Assembly: GCA_946811185.2 (NCBI GenBank)
Contig: OX328108.1
Location: 20,407,239 to 20,471,238, forward strand
Reading direction: 5' to 3'
DNA length: 64,000 bases
DNA from: Hippopus hippopus
Lineage: Eukaryota; Mollusca; Bivalvia; Cardiida; Cardiidae
Position numbers and translations under genes: made by a program. Positions 35,301 through 49,400 of the stretch are shown here, piece after piece (within the stretch, counting starts at the first letter, position 1; each line of letters starts with the position of its first letter). Under the pieces are notes generated by a model. The model worked only from the letters and a program-made list of their open reading frames with translations. It ran no database searches and had not been told where the DNA came from.

Positions 35301-38300
35301 CCCGGTTTATTTCGACAAGCACTGAACAACAATCTAGCTGCTGTCTTATTAAATGTTAAGTAACCAAGAGCAACAGCTACAGAATTTCTAACTTGTTCAT
35401 TTGGAGAGTCTAGTCTCTTAATGAGGGCATCTATAGCCCCCGTGGTTACCATGGCATCTGGCAGGCCAGCCCGGGTGTGGGAAAGACTTGAAAGTAAGCT
35501 GCTGGCAAGGACAACCACGTTGTCATCTTCTGACGGAATCTTCTTGACCAAGATTGTGACTCCCTGGGCGGTAAGGGAGACTTGGTCCCTGTCAACAATG
35601 ACTCTCGCTAACACAACAATCTGTTCAACAATAGCAAAGAGATACAATGTATTATAGTGTTACGGGAGATCATTCCTTCCTTACTGCATAGCTTCTACCC
35701 GTATAAAATCAGAATCTAACAACTGCGTTGGATAGAATTCTCTTTAGCTCAGTGGGTAAGGTGTTGGTGTTTTAAACCTCAAAATATGGGGATCTTTACT
35801 GCACGGGTTCGAATCCCAGCTGGGGCAGATTGTATATGAGCTATGCATTTGTTGAAAACTTTCATGTTCGTACGAATAGAATGAATGGTAAAGCATATTT
35901 AACCTTTTACCACACAAAAAAATCTTGGACTTAATCTTTACAATTGATAGCATTTGCAGGCAACAAAAGAAATGTGGATCACATGACAAACTTTGTCTTT
36001 GAAAGGGAAGAAAACATTGTGGGAAAAGGGGAAAATGCTGGTTACCAGCATTACCCTTTTTCCACAATGTTTTCGGCCTTTTGAGAGAAAAATCCCTTCT
36101 TTTGAGCTAAACTGAACTTGTCTTTTGCAAATCATTTCAAGATGGATGATCTACAATTTTCTTGTGTAGTAATATCTTAGGTCATATATAGGCAACAGCT
36201 TTCTCTTTCATTTATTCCATGGTTTTAAAAAGTACATGTACTTACATATTCAGGGCCTTGCAGTGCCTTGACCAAGGGCACTCTAACAACAAACCCAGTG
36301 GCATCGTCTCAAGACTACTAAACCAAACACCTTAACCCTTTACCATGCATTCCAGTGGGAAATGGAGAAAATGCTGGTATCCAGCATTTTCTCCTTTTCC
36401 CACAATGTTTTCTAACCTTCCATAAATAAATTTCAATTTCTTTGTCGTATTTATTTTGTTGTCTGCAGATGCTTACAATTCTGACAAGTTAAGCTTTTTG
36501 TTATTTGGTAAAGAGTTAATCACTGATACCAACACGGCTTCCACAACATGAAATGGAAAAGCCATATTTGGAAAACAACATTTCAAACAACCTTATCACC
36601 CCTTACCTGAAAGGCTGCATAGCAGTTGTGAAATTCATCCATGGATTCAATGAAGGGTTCAAACACAGAATACTTGATGCCTCCAGCTGCCCTGATGGCA
36701 TACTGCTGGGTTGTATTGTTGAACGCAAATATTGTCAGAGCCATACCAGCCTTTAGTCTTGTATCCTGTAAAAATAATTATCATTATCATTTTCTATTAT
36801 CTCTTTGCAAGACCAAATAATTTCATACTTGTTCAAATCAAAAGTATTGGTACATGGCAAATGAAATGTGGCTTAAGGATAGGGCACCCTAATGGGATTT
36901 CTGTAACATCGCCTATCATCTCCAAAATCATACGGATTCGGCTAAGACTCGGGTAATCGATGCAGGGAACCAGCATGTATCAGCCGATCGATTACAGATT
37001 ACCTGGGTCTTAGCCGAATCCGTACGTTTTTTCGGCGACGAAAGGCGATGTTACAAGAATCCAATTAGGGTGCCCTATCCTTAAATGGGAAAATTAGGAT
37101 TCATGAGGGTAGTAAGATTTGTAGGAAACATTGTGGGAACACTTACCATTGTTTTAGACTTTAACAGATCCAAGAGAACTGTAAATCTAAATTCCTCCTC
37201 TGAATTGAGAATTTCCTGATTCTTTGGGTTACTGAGTATAATACATCCCAATGCAATGGCAACCTGAAGTGATGAAAATAATGAAATAAAATTTATGTTA
37301 CATTATGACACTGTTAATCAAACAGCAAGACACATAAAAATGATACCATCCAATTTTACTGCTCTTTACAATCTAAATTATTTTGTCAAAATAAACTGAC
37401 ATAAAAAATAACGATAAATAGAAGAATAAGAGAGCCATGATTGTTCTGAATTGCTCACTTGACCCTTTTTAGTCTTTGAAAACATACTATAAAATATAGA
37501 CAGTTTTTCAAAATTGTTTATGATATCAGGAAAAAAATATTTTGATCCAGTTTGATGTGGTCTCTAGAAATGTATTCCAGTGACCTACTTTTAGACCTGA
37601 TGCAATAAAATTTGTAATTTGTGTGAAAGGTCTCGCAAACTTTCACAAGGAACAGACACAAGATTTCTCAAATTTTGACCTAGTTTCAAAATCAGAAAAG
37701 TAAATTTTTGAAGTGAAGCCCTCACCAATCGGTGCCAACTTACATACTCAGAGCCCATCCACATAATCGGAGCCCTTCTTTATTTTTATCATTTTTTGTG
37801 CTATTTCTTTTCAATTCTTTACCAGCAGTGAATGTAACATTTCATGACATTAATTCACACTTTTGGGACAGCAAGACTCTTTCTTATTTGCCACTTAAAA
37901 TGACAAAAATAGACTAAATTTAGGGCCTGTGACGTATTATTTCGGCTACGGTCAACCCACGCCACAAATGATTCAGACAACATCGTACACTTGTTTCAAC
38001 TTTCCGTAGTGCAGAAAACATGTTGAAAGACCAGAGCATTGCATGACATTCTCTCCTTTTTGGGAACTTCAAAAACATAAGAACACATGATTACAAATAA
38101 TGACAAGCTTGTCTGTTTTTTGGTTGTTTTTCAGCCAACATTTTGAGAAAGGGAAGACCAACACAACATTTTCTCGTCAGAGCCACTGGCTTCGAATATG
38201 AAGTTTTCTACCTGTGAAAGGCTTCTGTCCCAGGATCGTTAAAGTCTGCATTGTGTGGTCAAGGGTTAAACACAGGATTGTTTCGTAAACGGCTAAAGTA

Positions 38301-41300
38301 CCAATAGCGAACACAGAAAACAATTTAGAAGAGTCTGTTCACTAATTTCATACACTAGAACACAAAAAATATAAAGCACCGTGACACACCTCTACTTGCA
38401 CTTCCTCTGACAAAGGATCATTGAGCATCTGCACCAATAAGGGTATGGCCCCTTCTTCTGCAATTTTCTGTTGGGTTTTTGGGTTACTTGTGTATGCAAT
38501 CCCTGTAGAATAATAATAGATTCAACCCTATCAAATGATAATCTATAGAACATGCAATGGTCAAAAAAGTATGTTTCCTAACTTGTTGTTTTTTCAATAT
38601 TTTGTATCCATAAATGGGCACTTTTTGGGGAAAAAAATGAAACAAGAAACTGGCGAATGGGCATATTTTCAATCTGCAAGCATGTTTTTTCCCTTTTGTT
38701 TCTCTCTTTTATTTTGCTACCTTTTTCACTCTTGACATTTGATCATAATGAAACAATTAAGCTGTATAAAAAGCACTATGACCCTGATGATTTTCTGTGA
38801 AGGTGACTTACCCACACAAAGTGTTCCAAGCACCTTTATGACCATGAGCATGACTTTCTGTGATGACTTGTGTCTGCGAAGCAGTCTAACAAGCTGTGAG
38901 AAACAATCAGCATCTGCCAGTCTATTCTGATTCTCAATACTTTCTCGACCAAGAGCGATACACATCATACAACCTAAAATATGGAAACATACAGGTGATT
39001 ATGTAAATGTATGCTTTTATTGAGTTTTAACTCTTAACAAGAAGACAAAATTTTAGACTTTTCAAAAATGAAAGGGTTTGCAGATGATAAATTCTGGATA
39101 GCTAAGGGATTTATCTGTGACAGAGTAGACAGCATTGGGGAAAATAGAAAATGCTGGTAACCAATATTTTCATCTTTCCCACGATGGTTTCAAAAGCCTT
39201 CTTTCTCAGGATTTCTCAAAATGAGGGTTAAACAAAACCCAAACCTGAATTCACAGAACGTTTGACATAAATATGGAAAGAGGTGACTTACAGGACCGGT
39301 AAAGTTAATTTAAGAAGGGTCTCTTAACGCTGTGGTTGCTTAATTCATGGGGCCTCTATGATCAGTTCAAGTGTATTTTTGACTTCAACAGTATCTTTCC
39401 ACTATCCTTTCGGATACATCATATCTATATTAATGTTCAATTTGTAAACAGATCAAGGTTTCCATTTATGACCTAAAAGTATCTATATACACATGAAAAT
39501 CAGCTTGGACGCAACATTTTAAAGCTGATGGCATCCCTTGGATGCAGACAAAGATGAAAAAATGAGTCAAACCAATGATTTAACTACATTAATAAGGAAA
39601 ACAATATAAAACACAAGGATTTAACTCTTCCCATAAAAACTAACCATTCAAATTTGTAACTGTCTATTAATAGATACTGGTATGCCAAGATGTAACCGAA
39701 GGCTCTGAAAACAGATCTCTTTGTCTTCACATTCGACTGGTTACCCATGTTATGGCAATACTACCTTTTTCAGCAAATTAGTTGCAGGAAAACAGCTGTT
39801 GCTTAACATTTCTATACTGAAACTGAAGATGGCTTTCCCAGCCAAATAGCAAAAGCATTCGTAATTTTTCAAAGATCCTGCTTCAAAGATTGTTTCCTGA
39901 CAGAAACTAATTATATGGTTTCCTCCAGTTGTATGAAGTATTGATTTGTTGTGAAACTAAGCAGAAAAACGTTTTTACAATAGGTTCTACCGACTTTCAG
40001 AGAAGTTCCGTTGTAACATATATTTTGAGGGATGGTCACTGGCATGCACAGCCCATGTAATATGCATCAGGTTCCATACAGAAGTCATTTGAAATAGCTT
40101 CTTCTTTCTATCCACTAACCAAATTTGGCCTTAATGAATGAATGAATGATTTATGCAAGCAAAAATGGGACTCAGAAGGAACTCAATGGGACCCAACTTC
40201 TTCAGCGGCTTTGGGTCCCATGAACTCAGTAAAATTTAATTCAAATGGAAACACTGAAGATGTATATGTTCCTCAACTCTTTACAAGATGACAAAATTTC
40301 AGACTGGTGCAAATTGAAAGCATTTGCAGCCAAGAAATTAAATGTAACACAACGTATGAAATTTGTCCTTGAAAGGGTAGAAAATATGGTGAGAAGAGGA
40401 GAAAATGCTGGTTACCAGCATTTTCTCCTTTTCCGACTATGTTTAACAAAGTTCTTTCCCTGGAGGTCACTAAAACTAGGGGTTGTGTGGTAGAGGATTA
40501 ACACTGTACAAGCTAGTATAAACTTACCCAAAACTATATAAAGAAAATATTTGCAGGAACGAAAAACTTGTAGAAAAGGTAGCATTTGCAGATTGTGATC
40601 TTAATTCTTTTCCAAACAGTCTCATATTTTTATGATCCTTCTCCCACAATGTTTTATACCCTCACAAACCTCCCCTCATCTGTGCCATATTGAAATTGTC
40701 ACCTGCAAAGGCTTTCAAAATGGATGAGCCTAAAATTTAATTCTTTGGTAAAAAGTTAAATCAATACTGTCCACAAATATAGGAAAGTAAAATCAAAAGC
40801 TTTAACAACTTAACCCTTTACCACACAATCCCGACTTTTAACGACCCTGAGAAAGAAGCCTTTTGAAAACATTGTGGGAAACAGAGAAAATGCTGGTAAC
40901 CAGCATTTTCTCCTTTTCCCACATTGTTTTCTACCCTTCCCAAACCAAATTTCAATTTTTTAGTCACTTTTATTTTGTTGTCTGCAAATGCTTTGAATTT
41001 GGACCAGTCTAAAATTTTCTGGTGTGGTAAAGAGTTAACCAAACCAGCCATGAATACAACAATGATTATATGGTTGCTATTTTACAAATGCCTAAAGATA
41101 CCTATCAAGCAATAATGACAACTCACCAACAGACAGAAGTTTTTCTGTAGGTTCCAGTAACATCTGATGTATATGTGTGATTCCTGTTACTTCAGCTATG
41201 TTTTTCTCTTGTGTCTTTGTGATTCCAGCCAGAGACCACAGGGCACAGGCCCCTTGTTCCCGTACCTCCACACTGATATTCTATGAAAAAGGGAACCAAT

Positions 41301-44300
41301 ACATATTTGATATTCTACATCAATTTACACTCATGTATTATGTGATATTCCCATAGAAAATCAGCTGAGCCACAGTGGGTAATGTTCAGGGTTGGCAATG
41401 ATGGAGTTGCAGATTGGACTCACTGGCTGACAGCAAAATACCTTTAGAGGCGTAATTGCTGCAACAGGATTCATTCCGCAACCATAAAAACATTGTTTGA
41501 TGTAGGAAAGAAACCCATGATTTTGAAAGTCTTGTTCAAAGGAAATAAATTAGTATAGACTAGAAAAATTGACCTGGCAGGGTGTGACTAACCTTTGACA
41601 TAGGTCAACCTGTTTATTTCTCATTGTAATGGCCTCAAGCTAGTTTGAAATAGTTCATCATAAATCTACCTGAATACATGCACCGTAACAGTGCTTTATC
41701 GATCCTTTGCCTTATGGACAAAAGAAGTGCATACTCTTTTACTGTCTGAAAACTTTGTGAAATGAAGTGCTCCTTATCCATGTTGTTCAATTCTCACATT
41801 CTTTATCTTTATATCTTTATCTTGCATTTCATTCTGCTACTCATCCTGATTTTGGAATTACCTATTTCACCTCAGTCTAATATCCAGTGAACTGTAACAT
41901 AGCTCAATCCTGCCAGGTCAGTTCTTACAGCCTATATCATATCTATTTTTTAAATGTTGTCAATGTCAAGAATTTTTTGCAAGTTCATTGCATCTTTGTA
42001 AATGGTTGTAATCCAACAGCATTATTTCACAAAGCAATCTGTTGAACTGCTGGTAAAAAATTGGTTTCAACCCTTTACCACACAATCCCATGTATTAACA
42101 TCTTCATAAAGGAAAAGCTTATGAAAACATTGCAGGAAAAGGAGAAAATGCTGGTGACCAGTATTTACACCTTTTCCTACAATGTTTTCTATCCTTCCTG
42201 ATACAAGTCTCCTGATTTGTACCATATTTGTCTTCTACGAATGTTTTCCATTTAGATCAGTCTAAAATTTTGTCAACTGGTAAAAAGTTAATAGTAAAGA
42301 TGTCCTCTTACCTTTAACAGTTTAATCAAGACTTTTGGAGCATCTAATTCCAGGAAAACAAGTTGACAGTTGATGTTGTTTGTTGCCATGGATTGTAGAG
42401 CATTGGCAGCTTTCACTTGAACCCGGACATTTCTTCCTTTAATCAGGTCTACCAGTGGTCTGTGAAAGTAAAACAAAAATAATGATAGCTATTGTTCTTT
42501 GAAGGGTTAAAAAGAGAGTGTAAGAAACAGTTCCTTTGCTAATACTCTGCATCTTAACCTTTAAAGTGCCTTTCACAACTATCTTTGCCTTCGTCACCAG
42601 TATTGATCAAGATCTGGCCGTACAACATGTGCAGCATGACCTTTGATCTACAATATCTGCTTTGCTGAAGCACTTTAGGTAAGAATAAGCTAAAAATTGT
42701 GATTATTTGGGTCTTATTTCTTGAAAATGTCTGTTTGATTTATTTAGCTCTCTAACAATTAGTATAAAAGTAGCCATTTTAGATTTCAGAAGCTTATCTT
42801 AGACTTAGAATTTTGAAAATTATGCTATAAACAAAAAAAACCCAAAATGACATTATACTATAACAATGTACAAATCTTTTATAATACTTGATAGGTAAAG
42901 CCAGTCATACACAACCTGATGTTTAATTCTTTACCAAATAACAAAATTTTACCAAATTGAGAGCATTTACAGACAAAAAATTGAATGTAGCTCAAATGAT
43001 AAATTCTGCTTTTGATAAGGGAGAAAAAATTGTGGAAAAAGGGAGAAAATGCTGGTAACCAGCATTTTGTCCTTTTCCACAATGTTTTCAAAAGCTTTCT
43101 TCTTCAGGGTCATTAAAACTTGTAAAATTTGCTTCGTAAAAGGTTGAAGAAATGAACTTAAAGCTTGTAATCAGCCTTAGTGAAAAACAAGTCCACAATG
43201 TACACATCTGGAATGTAACTAAACAATACATACTTAGCTGCCCCTTCATTCAAGAGAGCATTCTGGTTGTCCTGGTGATCTGCAGAAACAGCAGCAATAG
43301 TAGCAGCAGTGGCAGCTTGTAAGATCACTACAAAAGACGTAAAATGATTGAACGTACATGCATGTACTATCAAGCATGAAATTAATGTGACAAAGAAAAT
43401 CACAAACCATTAAAGCCCTGAGCAAAACTTGAACTCCTTTCACAGGTGGCACAGATCAAGTATTAGATGCATGGAAAGTGGCATCGGATCTTGGATCTAC
43501 ATTGTCTCACAATTTTATAAGATACAAGTATTTTGGCAAAAGTCGTCATTCATCTTCTTTACAGCTCTGAAGTTTAAAGGAAAGTCGTCACATAGGTAAA
43601 GCTGTCAACAAATCCAGTTTATACTTAACAAGAAGGCCATGATGGCCCCGAAGTCGCTCACCTGTGCCTTTTGATCAAACATAACCAATTTCCAATCTCT
43701 TCCGAGATATTAAGACAACATTCTGACAAACACGCATTAGTAATGGACTTACAAACATGGCCTCTAAAGTGTACACAAGCTTTTTCTAAAATTTGTTTCA
43801 ATGGCCTTCTTTTAAGCTCATTATTGCCTATCTTCAAACATGTGGAAATTATCCTGACAAACATTCTGACCACCTTTCATGAGTATTTGAGAGAAAATGT
43901 GGCCTATAGGGTGTAGAGAAGGTTTTTTTCCGAGATTTGACCTAATTTTATATCCAACATGACCCATTTTCATACCAGTCTAAGACATTACCAAGACAAA
44001 CATTCTGACCAGATTTCAAGATTATTGGACTGAAAATGTGGCCTCTACAGTGTACACAAGGCTTTTCAAAGATTAAATCTGGTGACCTAGTTTTAGACTC
44101 CACGTGACCCATTTTCAAACTCATGCAAGATATCATCAACACAAATATCCTGACCAAGTTTCAAGAGTATTGGACAGAAAATGTAATCTCTAGTGCCTAC
44201 ACAAGGTTTTTCTAACATTTGGCCTAGTGACCTAGTTTTTGACCCAACCTGACTCATTTTCACACTCATTCCAGATATCATCATGACAAGCATTCTGACA

Positions 44301-46400
44301 AACTTTCAAAAGCATTGGACTGAAAATGTTGCCTCTAGAGCATACACAATATTTTCTAGGATTTGACCTAGTGACCTAGTTTTACACCCAACCTGACCCA
44401 GTTTCAAACTAGTCCAAGATATCATCAAGACAAACATTCTGACCAAATTTCAAGATCATTAGACTGAAAATGTAGCCTCTAGAGTGTACACAAGGTTTTC
44501 CTAAAATGTGACCTAGTGACCTAGTTTTTGACCTAACCTGACCATTTTCAAACTCATCTAAGATATCATCAACATAAACATTCTGACCAAGTTTCAAGAG
44601 TATTGGACTGAAAATGTGGCCTCAAGAGCATACACAAGGTTTTTCTAAAAGTTGACCTAGTGACCTAGTTTTTGGCCCGACCTGACCTATTTTCGAACTC
44701 GTCTGAGATATCATCAAGGCAAAGATTCAGAACAACTTTCAAGAGCATTGGACTGAAAATGTGGCCTCTAGAGTGTACACAAGGTTTTTCTAAGATTTGA
44801 CCTAGTGACCTAGTTTTTCACCCCATCTGACCCATTTCAAACTCGTCCGAAATATTACCAAGACAAACATTTTGACCAACTTTCATGAGTATTGGACTGA
44901 AAATGTGGCCTCTAGAGCGTACACAAGGTAAAAGTTGACGTCGCACGACGAACGACAGACAACGCACGACGGACACTGGACACAGCACGATCACAAAAGC
45001 TCACCATGAGCACTTTGTGCTCAGGTAAGCTAAAAATCAACAAAAATTAGATATTTGTATCAAAGGTTCACAAAAAGTTGACATTCTGCCTCAAATTCAG
45101 AAACAAATTGAAACTTTGCAAGAGTATCAAAATAAGTTGCCATTTCTCATTAAAGTCAACAAGATGTTGATATTTTGATTGAAAATCAGCTTGAAAATGC
45201 TATTTTACCTGAATCAACCATTAAAAATTCTACCAAGGGTTCCAATCCATTGACCTTAGCAACTGTTGTCTTGTTTTCTTGGTTGTTTTCACACAGAACT
45301 CTTATTGCGTTAACAGCATTAACAAGCACATCTTCTAGTTCCGAATCAAGTAAGTTCACCAATGGAGCTATTCCTTGTTCTGCAGCAATAGATTCCTGGT
45401 TTCCTTCAATACATGCTAAGTCTGATAAGATAATAGAGGCACGAGACTGGATATCATCTATAGGAGATGACAGTAGTTTGATGAGGATTGGCCCAGCGTT
45501 ACATTTTGTAAGAGCCAGTCTGACTTCTGTCTGTTCAGAAATGTTACAAAGCACAGAAGCTGCCACACATTGAAGCTCTTCATTTTCTATCTTCAGAAGG
45601 TTTACCAAAGCAGGAACTCCCTCTGTAAAATATGTACAAATAGAGAGTTTTGCAAATTTTTTGAAGGCATACTGATCTTACATGTAAATAGTGTTACCTA
45701 ACAACCTTTGCCTGCGAAAGAAAAACAACCAATATTATAAGATCTACCCAACAATCCCATGTTTTGAAGCCCCTGAAGATGAATACTTAGTAACCAGCAC
45801 TTCCAAGGTTATACAAAAATAATTACAGTTAAATAAGTCACAATTTCATTTGCTAAAACCTATTCATGTTTTCAAAAATAGACAACGAAATGACTCTTTT
45901 TAATTTTGCAGCAGATAACTTGTGACCCTATTTCATATGGATGTTTTCAAAGTTTGTTTTGAGTGGTAATGTGTTAATTCTTTATTGTGTCAAACAATTC
46001 TGAGTTTTAGCAACACTCAAAAAGAAAGCTTTTAAAAAAATTGTGGGAAAAGGAGAAATGCTGGTAACCAGCCTATTGACCTTTTCCAACAAAACTTTTT
46101 GCCCTTTTTAACATAAATCTCATCATTTCAGCTTCATTTATTTTGTCATCTGCAATTGCCTCCAATTCTGAAATGTCTAAACCTTTGTTGTGCAGTAAAT
46201 GATTAATCAAAAATGACTTCCTGGGAAAGATTACCCTATAAATATGAAGTTTTCCTACCCTCTAGAAGACATCACTGAGAAAAAGAAGAGAGTGTAGGTG
46301 CCAACAGTTGGCTGCAGTTGCTTGATTTTCAGTGAAAATTCTAGGTCAAAAAAGGAGCACAACTGTGTCAAAAATACTTTGCTGGTTATCTGCCCTTGCT

Positions 46401-46464
<64 letters not shown>

Positions 46465-49400
46465 ACAACTTGTACAAGTCTGATGTTAAAAAATCTTCAA
46501 AAAATGACAGAGACATTGTAAAATATTAAAGTTTTTGAAAATGTCAAAGATTTTGCATGACAATGACAACAACACAGATGATGATGCCAGGGCTACAATA
46601 ATACCTTGACATTTCTTCTAAAGCAGCTGAGCTAAAAATTGAGAGGAGCAATTCATGGGCAAAATTATTCCTCCTTTTCCATTCATGATTTGTATGTAAT
46701 TCTGAAAAAAGGTTCCCCCTAACATTAAAAATATTTCTCATGCTAAGGTAGATCTATCATCATTCAGCTAGTATCATTTCTAGACAATGGTGCCTGGAAA
46801 TGGAGCATTCTTTCAATATGAAAAAGAAACATGCATTGGAAAAGAAGAGAGTATCAAAAAGTAAATGTATTGGATAAATGAACAGAGCAGAGAATAAAAG
46901 TTGAAAAAAAATAGACTTGGGCATGACATGCAATAAGCTTTCAAACAAAAAAGCATCATTTCAAAAAAAAAAAAGTAATCAAAAACTATCAACCTGAAAA
47001 TACAACCAAACTGGACAATATGCATGTAAAGTAAACTTGAATGCAGGAGAATAAAGTGAAAAAAAAATACTATACTATGCATTTGAAGCACTTTTTAGCA
47101 TAGTTTTACTATGATAAAAGTGCTAAATAAATGTGGTATAATATGGCCTTAAACACGCGAATACGGGCATTCAGACATTTGCGTAAAGTGTTGTCGCAGA
47201 TCAGCCTGCGCAATCTGCGCAGACTGATCCGAGACGACACTTTACAACTACATTCAATTTTGTCTTTCAGTAGACTTGCACAAAACAGAAAATTACATAA
47301 GAACAGAAAGTGTCGTCTTGGATTAGCCTGCGTGGACTGCGCAGGCTTATCCGAGACGACACTTTACACAAATGTCCGAATGCCTCTTTTCGTGTGTTGC
47401 AGGCTACATGATAATTACACAAAATGTGTTTTGCACTAATCATTGAGGATTTAGGAAAAAAAAAACACTTTTTTGCACCATATGTATATGAATCTTTGAT
47501 TTAAAATGAACAGTTCTTGAGTTTTCAAAATCAACAAAATTTAATGCCAATAAATTTAAAGGCATTTCTTTATTCATAAAATGACCTTTCATCAAAAAAC
47601 AATTTTTTTAATCCCTGAAAATAAACATTATCTTTGCTCTGAAAAGAGGTAGGTGCCAAGAGTAATCACATTATGCTACAACCCTAACAACTCCAAGTTT
47701 TATATTTACTCCCTTAACTACAGAATAAATACATCCAACCAATCTCTAACTTAAAATCTTTGACTTACAACACAATCCCAAGTTTTTAACATCCTTGAGA
47801 AAGAGGACTTTTGACAACATTGTGGGAAAAGGTAATCAGCATTTTCTCCTTTCCTACAATGCTTTCTACCCTTTCAAAGACATTTTTCAACATTTGAGCA
47901 AAATACTCATTTCTTGTTTGCTAATGCTTTTGATTTGGATGAATCCTAAATATGGCTTGCAACACGCGAAAAGGGGCATTTGGACATTTGTGTAAAGTGT
48001 TGTCTCGGATAAGCCTGTGCAGTTCGCACAGGCTGATCCGAGATGGCACTTTATGACTACATTAGATTTTGTGCTACAGTAGACCTGCGCAAAAACAGAA
48101 AATTACATGAAAACTGAAAGAGTTGTTTCAGATTAGCCTGTGTGGACTTCGCAGCCTGATCTGATACAATACTTAACGCAAATGTCCAAATGTCCTTTTT
48201 CGTGTGTTGCAGGCCATATGGCATTTGGTAAAGGGTAACATAATGGTGGAAAAAGTGCAGTCAAATTTTTAATGGCAGAATGAATACATCCAACTTATCT
48301 CTCTTTCAAATTCTTTTAGCTCTTGACCCAATGACAAAATTTTAGACTGGTCATACTTGACAGCACTTTCAGGCTATAAATCAACTACTGCTCAAATGGT
48401 GAGATCTGTCTCTGATAGGGTAGAGAACATTGTTGGAAAAGGAGAAAATGATGGTTACCAGCATTTTCTCCTTTTCCCACAATGTTTCCAAAAGCTTTTT
48501 CCCCAGTTGTTAAAAGATGGGATTGTTTGGTAAAGGATTAACCTCCAAAACACTGTGGAAACAGCACTGTCAACTGTTTAACTAATTCTTCATTGAATTT
48601 TGTATGTGATATGCATGGGGGGAGGAAATAGCTAAAAAAAAAAGTATTTGTAACAAGGAATATGTTGGACACTTACCAGATATCAGATAGCCTATGTGCC
48701 ATGCAAAAATGGTAACAAAGGAAAAATACAAGTGAAATATTGGTCATTACAACAAACAGTGATATATTTTGATAATGAAAACATTAATAGGTATAATCCT
48801 TTACCACACTGTACAATTTTAGACCTGTCCAAACTCAAAGCATTTGCAGACAACAAATCTAATGTGAATCAACTTGTGGAAGATGTCTGTGATTTAGATA
48901 GAAAATTTTGTACCAACCTTTTTGTCCTTTTCCCACAATGTTTCCAAAAGCCTTCTTTCTGAAGGTCATTACAACTTGGGATTGTGTAGCAAAGAATATA
49001 TTTATCCTGCCTTGCTTGTTTTGGAAAATGGACATTTTCCACCATCTCAGAGCAAGTAATACCAAAAGAGCTGCATTTGTTTTCTAAAAAAGGCAATAAA
49101 TATACACTGAGTACTCGTAAATGAAAAAAAATCTGTCTTTTTGGGGAGATATTCTTCAACAGTTTTCTTTGAAAGTTCCAAAATAATGGGTAAGTAGACA
49201 GAATAAATTCATACTCGAACATTACAAAAATATCATGGTTCATAAAAATAACTTTTTCTATAATGAAATGGACTAGGCCTGCCCCTATAATTTACAATAA
49301 ATAAGTGTGATTCACCACCAGTGTAATTTAAAACTAAGATTCAGCCAAAGAAAAAAATAAATTGATAGGACCATATATTTTACAACAAAAAGATATGATT

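Larger units (their letters stand above)
23606..40071. repeat. Right copy of the 16.4 kb segmental duplication
   Basis: Direct repeat of 1-16430, with a start offset of 23605 and an end offset of 23641. It carries the intact ANKAR 3' exons. All transposable elements of the segment are at the same positions in both copies, so they predate the duplication. Confidence 0.95.

Noticed and set aside
43627..45033. Ordinary satellite array or coding repeat protein
   Set aside because: All frames are interrupted, and the array has defined element ends shared with two other loci.
45175..45573. 132-codon plus-strand ORF
   Set aside because: Antisense shadow of the 45209-45622 ARM exon, whose minus-strand translation has clear armadillo repeats.
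47131..47439. 102-codon plus-strand ORF, and similar ones at 58805 and 59009
   Set aside because: They lie wholly in F3 MITE hairpins; repeated palindromic DNA, not protein-coding.
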